A stretch of 64,000 nucleotides of DNA from Gammaproteobacteria bacterium (GTDB lineage Bacteria > Pseudomonadota > Gammaproteobacteria > Competibacterales > Competibacteraceae). The stretch covers positions 310,001 to 374,000 of the forward strand of contig JACKNC010000003.1 in NCBI GenBank assembly GCA_024235095.1. The letters run 5' to 3'. A program made the position numbers and the translations under genes. Shown here in pieces: positions 60,350 through 64,000 of the stretch. The notes under the pieces are model-generated. The model worked only from the letters and a program-made list of their open reading frames with translations, did no database searches and was not told where the DNA came from. Numbering within the stretch: position 1 is the stretch's first letter; each line of letters begins with the position of its first letter.

Positions 60350-61195
60350 GAGTCTGTCTGGCAAAAGTTCAGACGCAATTTGCAAGCGTTTTCTTCAGCA
60401 TGGCGATGCGGATCATATTTTCGGCTGTGCCCGTCAGGATCTCAAAATCCTTGCTGAGCCTGCGGAAGCGACCGAGCCAAGCGAACGTGCGCTCGACAAC
60501 CCAACGTTTTGGAAGGACGGCCCATCTGTCTTTGATCTTGGTTGAGAGGTGCAGGACCAGCCCGAGCGTCTCGTCCACGAACTTCACGGCCGTCCCGCGA
60601 TAGCCCGCATCACCAGAAAACGCGTCAATGCTCGGGTGCTTCTCCGCTGCACGCGCCATGACAGGACCCCCCGCCACGGTATCGGCGCAATGGGCTGCGT
60701 GCACGGACACCTGCAGGAGGTTGCCGAGTATATCGACCCCAATATGGCGCTTACGCCCTTTGACTGTCTTGCCTCCGTCGATGCCGCGTTCTTCACTCGC
60801 GTACTCGGTTTTGACGCTCTGCGCGTCGATGATTCCGTCACTGGGCGATACCGAACGCGCGTGGGCTTGGCGATGGAGCGTGTTGAGCTGATCCAGTGCC
60901 GATTCCCAGACACCGCGTTTGCTCCATCGGCTGAAATGATCGTAAACCGTTTGCCACAGCGGAAAATCGTTGGGCAGCATGCGCCACTGGCAGCCAGATT
61001 TCACGACGTACAAGATGGCGTCGACAATCCGTTTACGCGGATGCAGACACCCACGACCACGCCGGTCGCTGGGTTGAAAATGGTGATGAATCCGATCCCA
61101 TTCGGTGTCTGTTAGGTCGCTTGGATAGCCCATGGCTTGTCCTGAATGTAAAAACCGCTTGACTTTGGTAGATACTTTTTTGCCAGACAGATTCT
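60350..61195 (-). mobile_element. IS5 family element, complete
   Basis: 846 bp with inverted ends GAGTCTGTCTGGCAAAA and complement of GAATCTGTCTGGCAAAA, flanked by a 3-bp TAA duplication (60347-60349 and 61196-61198). It has one transposase gene. Confidence 0.9.
60369..61133 (-). CDS. IS5 family transposase
   Basis: A 254-residue IS5 transposase. The N-terminal DUF4096-like part (MGYPSDLTDTEWDRIHHHF, RIVDAILYVVKSGCQWRMLP) is followed by the DDE domain: IIDAQSVKTEYA with the first Asp, FSGDAGYRGTAV with the second, and VVERTFAWLGRFRRLSKDFE with the Glu. It is full-length, with intact element ends, so it is probably active. It lies just after the end of the split MocR gene. Confidence 0.93.
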   Translation of the reverse strand: MGYPSDLTDTEWDRIHHHFQPSDRRGRGCLHPRKRIVDAILYVVKSGCQWRMLPNDFPLWQTVYDHFSRWSKRGVWESALDQLNTLHRQAHARSVSPSDGIIDAQSVKTEYASEERGIDGGKTVKGRKRHIGVDILGNLLQVSVHAAHCADTVAGGPVMARAAEKHPSIDAFSGDAGYRGTAVKFVDETLGLVLHLSTKIKDRWAVLPKRWVVERTFAWLGRFRRLSKDFEILTGTAENMIRIAMLKKTLANCV

Positions 61196-61198
61196 AAA

Positions 61199-61521
61199 AG
61201 TCACGGTCACTAATGGGTCAATCCGTTAAGCCGTACGCTTATCAAGCCTAAAAGTACCTCACGATCAAATACAAGATCAAAGCAACACTCTAGCGAGAGT
61301 CCCACATTACGCTTTGGTTCGCTTTCAAAGCAAGCGGGGTTTTGTATGATCGCACGATGCTATCTTTATGTATTCCAACACGTTAAACTAAACCCGTGTG
61401 AGCGTTTATGCGTAAAGCTATTTGTTCCCGGATAACTGCCTATCTCGATTCAGGCAGTAGGTATTGTCAACTTATCGAAAGGAGGCCGTAATTTTTCTGT
61501 GATGCGGTGAGATTTGGAGAC
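61199..61521. other. Non-coding stretch with a lone iteron-like site
   Basis: No gene is supported. At 61398-61413 GTGAGCGTTTATGCGT matches the origin iteron at all but one base; it lies 57 kb from the origin cluster. Confidence 0.5.
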
Positions 61522-62217
61522 TCAATCAGCTTTCTGGGCGCATGTCACCTGCTGCCAGGTTTCAAACGCCTGGGTGCGAACGGCGCGATAGTCGACAGCG
61601 GCCATCCGGTGACGGCGGGGGCGGAAGTGATTGTTAATGGGATCATGGGCAGAGAGAAAGCGCTGGGCATGGCCGGGGGACTTGAACCGGCGCATCGGTC
61701 GCTCTCGCTGTCGGGTCGGCGGGTGGGATAGTTCGGCGCGGTTGTTCAGGCCCTTATGCTGACGGTGCTCAACACCCGGCATCAACTCCTTGCGAGCCGC
61801 TTCGCAGCTTTTGAGCTTGTCGGTGATGATGACTCGCGGGACGTAGCACAGGCCCTTGAGGAGTTTGCGGAAAAATCGCTTGGCCGCTCGCTTGTTACGC
61901 CGCGACTGAACCAAGATATCGAGCACATAGCCGTCCTGATCCACCGCGCGCCAGAGATAGTAGCGTTGCCCGTTGATGCTGAGATAGACCTCGTCCAGAT
62001 GCCACTTGTCGCCCCGTCTGGGCGCACGGCGGCGCAGTTCATTGGCGAACTCCTGACCAAATTTCAGACACCACTGGCGTACCGTCTCGAAACTAACGAT
62101 GATGCCGCGAGCAGCCAACAGCTCCTCTACGTCGCGGTCGCTTAATGTGAATCGAAAGTACATCCACACCGCGTGGCTGATAATCTCGGCGGGGTAGCTG
62201 TAGCGGCCTGCAAACAA
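61522..62217 (-). CDS. IS6 family transposase (third type)
   Basis: A 231-codon frame of an IS6 transposase distinct from alpha and beta: YPAEIISHAVWMYFRFTLSD, KWHLDEVYLSINGQ (first Asp), VIITDKLKSCEA (second Asp) and GLNNRAELSHPPTRQRERPM (Glu). The family's N-terminal residues are replaced by codons from the adjacent transposon end, so the gene is probably truncated by a few codons and its native start is gone. No clear IS6 inverted end was found on its upstream side. Confidence 0.8.
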   Translation of the reverse strand: MFAGRYSYPAEIISHAVWMYFRFTLSDRDVEELLAARGIIVSFETVRQWCLKFGQEFANELRRRAPRRGDKWHLDEVYLSINGQRYYLWRAVDQDGYVLDILVQSRRNKRAAKRFFRKLLKGLCYVPRVIITDKLKSCEAARKELMPGVEHRQHKGLNNRAELSHPPTRQRERPMRRFKSPGHAQRFLSAHDPINNHFRPRRHRMAAVDYRAVRTQAFETWQQVTCAQKAD

Positions 62218-62367
62218 AACGGCATGGGCCTACAAACAAGGGATCGTTTGAGACCACATTAACTGCAAACAGAGCGTGCTTTCGACCCACATTCGCTGCA
62301 AATAGACCCACATTCTGTGCAATGGGCCTGCAAACAAGGATTTTGGCCCACATTGTTTGCAAACAAC
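62205..62367. repeat. Transposon end with repeated transposase-binding motifs
   Basis: Two short motifs recur: CCCACATT-NNN-TGCAAA, four times with variation (near 62254, 62286, 62307 and 62347), and GCCTGCAAACAA, three times (near 62205, 62228 and 62326). All have the same orientation. Several short repeats inside an element end, beside a Tn7/Mu-like ATPase and transposase, fit the end structure of Tn7- or Tn5053-like transposons. Confidence 0.65.
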
Positions 62368-62370
62368 CTG

Positions 62371-63345
62371 TTAAAGCGGCACGCCATCTTTAAGTAGTTG
62401 ATCTTTCAGTTCCTGTGACCTTCCCGGTGGTAACTGTCCGCCGAGAAAGGCCCGGATTTCGGTCGGTTTAACGTTGATCAGCTGCGCCAGTGACCTCACC
62501 TGGTAGCCGTGGCGGATTAAGTGAGGTTCTGGATCATTCAAACGAATGGCCAGGACACTGTTGACGATCTCAGCCGTGACGGGCTTCTGACCGATCTGGA
62601 ATGCTTCCTCAAGGGCGCGCGTCAGGTAGTGGCCCAATTGGAGGGGCGTCACCAACCGCTCGGTCAATACGTCCAAAGCCTCGTCGGTGATGATCGTTTC
62701 GGACTTCACCTGGCTCGCAGTACACTGAGCCAGTAGCCAAACGAGGTACTCACGCTGCTGACCCTGGATGCCTTCCAAGGTGAAGATCTCAGTACGCGCG
62801 CCAATCTCCTCTAACGTCGGACGGCGTAGATCATTTTTCAGCTTGGGATGACCGGCCAAGACGATCGAGAGCATCTCCCCTTCATCGCGAACAATCTCGG
62901 TGAGCCGCTTCAAACCGGCCAAGGTACTGGCATGCAGGTCATGGGCGTCATCGCAAAAGAGCACCGTCGGTTTCTTGTGTTTTGCGATTAACTCAATGAC
63001 GCGATGTTCCCGGTCTTCGGGTTGTTTCGGCAAATTGACCGCTTTGTCATCGGTCGCCAACGCATACGCGATCGCCCGCATCAACACCGCCAGGTTGACC
63101 CGTGTTTTATCAACCGCCAAGGAGCGCGCGACCATGACGGCATTTTCCTGCTTGAGCGCCCGACGCCATTGTTGGAGCAGTTTGGTTTTGCCGCAGCCGA
63201 CCATGCCCGTCAGGGCGATGATGCGGCCTTTCTTGATCGCTGCGGTCATCTCCTGACTCAGATAGCGATGGTTTTCCGTGTCGTAGTAACCAGCCTGATC
63301 GAACTCATTCCTGAGATTAAAATAGTGCATGACGTCGCTCAGCAT
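62371..63345 (-). CDS. AAA+ transposition helper ATPase (TnsC/TniB/ExeA-like)
   Basis: A 324-residue AAA+ ATPase. Walker A is TGMVGCGKTKLLQQW near residue 46 and Walker B is TVLFCDDAHDLHAS near 130, with a sensor region LSIVLAGHPKLKNDL near 163. The C-terminal part contains a helix-turn-helix (VRSLAQLINVKPTEIRAFL). In Mu/Tn7/Tn5053-type elements such ATPases bind target DNA and activate the DDE transposase. Its start overlaps the transposase gene by seven bases, so the two form an operon. The family name cannot be fixed without comparison; general ExeA-like ATPases are related. Confidence 0.85.
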   Translation of the reverse strand: MLSDVMHYFNLRNEFDQAGYYDTENHRYLSQEMTAAIKKGRIIALTGMVGCGKTKLLQQWRRALKQENAVMVARSLAVDKTRVNLAVLMRAIAYALATDDKAVNLPKQPEDREHRVIELIAKHKKPTVLFCDDAHDLHASTLAGLKRLTEIVRDEGEMLSIVLAGHPKLKNDLRRPTLEEIGARTEIFTLEGIQGQQREYLVWLLAQCTASQVKSETIITDEALDVLTERLVTPLQLGHYLTRALEEAFQIGQKPVTAEIVNSVLAIRLNDPEPHLIRHGYQVRSLAQLINVKPTEIRAFLGGQLPPGRSQELKDQLLKDGVPL

Positions 63346-64000
63346 GGTGAGTTCCTTCGCAAGACGCTGAAATAGCTGCGGACTTGCGTCATCACTTCAC
63401 GTTTTTCCAAGGTGTTGGCAACGAGCGTGTTAATAAAATCGAGTTGTTCCGGCGGTAGTTTGGCCAGTGGGAGGGCCAAATAATCCGCAATGGCTTTTTT
63501 GGCAGCGATGGTGTTGGCAAACGTCAGTTCTTGAAACGGATCAGGATCCACAAAGGGTTGGGCCGGCAAGGGCGTACCGGCTAAAGAACTCTGAAGGGGC
63601 GGCGCGACCTCCAAGGCGGCTTTCGGGAGCTGTAACTGGTCGGCCAACGCTTCGATGCGATCCGCGCGTTGTTCCAGCGCCGTTTTTTTGAACCGTCGGA
63701 AGCGGTGCAGGGGAATTGGGCCACCGACTGGATGATAAGGGCCATAGCGTTGCTCGCCCAGCTCGACGAAGAGTTGCTCGTCAAACAGTCCCCACCAGAG
63801 CACCACGGTTTCCCCCGCCAGTTCTGGATCGACTTGATAGAGTACGCCGTCGACCGCCAGGCGAGCGTCAATCCCCACCTTGCGGCGCTCGGGTTCCCGC
63901 GCAAAGGTGCAGAAGCGTTCCCAACTACACATGGTTCGGATACCGCTGGGGGGCAGATTTTGCACCCAGTCTTCCAAGCGTGAGTGAGCTTCTGAACGGT
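63339..64000 (-). CDS. DDE transposase, C-terminal part (TnsB/TniA/MuA-like; partial)
   Basis: The frame is open from the right edge of the window to its stop at 63339. It shows the C-terminal region of a large Mu-type DDE transposase: GIDARLAVDGVLYQVDPELA and ETVVLWWGLFDEQLFVEL (the beta-barrel domain after the catalytic core), then a basic helix (RFRRFKKTALEQRADRIEAL) and the tail that would contact the ATPase. The catalytic core lies outside the window. The 3' end overlaps the ATPase gene. Confidence 0.75.
   Translation of the reverse strand, partial: RSEAHSRLEDWVQNLPPSGIRTMCSWERFCTFAREPERRKVGIDARLAVDGVLYQVDPELAGETVVLWWGLFDEQLFVELGEQRYGPYHPVGGPIPLHRFRRFKKTALEQRADRIEALADQLQLPKAALEVAPPLQSSLAGTPLPAQPFVDPDPFQELTFANTIAAKKAIADYLALPLAKLPPEQLDFINTLVANTLEKREVMTQVRSYFSVLRRNSPC

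Noticed and set aside
62205..64000. Calling the right-edge transposon a CRISPR-associated (CAST) element
   Set aside because: No Cas gene, array or TniQ is visible; only the shared ATPase/transposase core can be seen.

Overview
The window reads as part of a large composite plasmid, or a plasmid-derived accessory island, from a Gammaproteobacterium. This rests on protein resemblance only; a sulfur-bacterium-like host is possible but not shown. Evidence for a plasmid: an iteron origin with its RepA, three unrelated partition loci each with its own class of DNA site, an orphan antitoxin, RadC/DUF2958-type leading-region genes, and a very high load of insertion sequences. I saw no rRNA, tRNA or CRISPR array.

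Region 1 (1-16.6 kb, AT-rich backbone): a restriction-modification locus cut by the left edge, partition locus 1 (ParA plus ribbon-helix-helix protein), an IS630, the iteron origin and repA, a GIY-YIG protein, DUF4336 and YcxB-like genes, partition locus 2, an orphan DUF1778 antitoxin, a radC remnant split by an ISKra4-type IS, DUF2958, a roughly 100-bp palindrome, a hydrolase-like gene and a YhcG-type nuclease. Palindromic AACGTT boxes in 11-bp phase recur at seven places here and I did not see them elsewhere. Region 2 (16.6-23.7 kb, GC-richer): IS630-A, an IS3 remnant, a truncated P4-type primase/helicase, partition locus 3 with parS inside parB, tandem 40-bp hairpin repeats and a SRAP/YedK gene. 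Region 3 (23.8-37.6 kb) is a graveyard of nested elements: an ISKra4 compound inside a GIY-YIG gene, a group II intron fragment, IS982, IS630 and IS5 remnants, an inverted IS6 pair around a few plasmid genes, and an IS6 remnant split by two IS630s, one carrying an IS200.

Region 4 (37.7-53.6 kb, GC-rich, minus strand) is the main find: a compact biosynthetic operon. In order of transcription it encodes two cytochrome P450s fused in one 858-aa protein; a ~3,594-aa polyketide synthase with the order KS-AT-DH-(structural region)-ER-KR-ACP-crotonase-crotonase-HMG-CoA-synthase-like-condensation; a free-standing condensation-domain protein; and a SerC-type aminotransferase. Stop and start codons of the last three genes overlap or nearly touch. 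The HMG-synthase plus crotonase set normally makes beta-branches as separate proteins; here it is fused in cis behind a fully reducing module. Same-orientation IS6-type sequences lie on both sides, so the operon may have moved as a composite unit.

Region 5 (53.6-64 kb): the right-hand IS6 copy, interrupted by a serine-recombinase element; an EamA exporter divergent from a MocR-type regulator that is split by IS630-A; IS5 and IS6 copies; and the end of a Tn7/Mu-like transposon with repeated end motifs, an AAA+ helper ATPase and the C-terminus of its transposase, which runs off the right edge.

Working together: RepA/iterons and the partition loci would maintain the replicon, restriction-modification and RadC/DUF2958 functions fit establishment after transfer, and the P450-PKS-C-SerC operon would make a reduced, probably beta-branched and oxidised polyketide ending in an amine or amide. 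The product and its release are inference; no thioesterase, phosphopantetheinyl transferase or separate donor ACP is present here.
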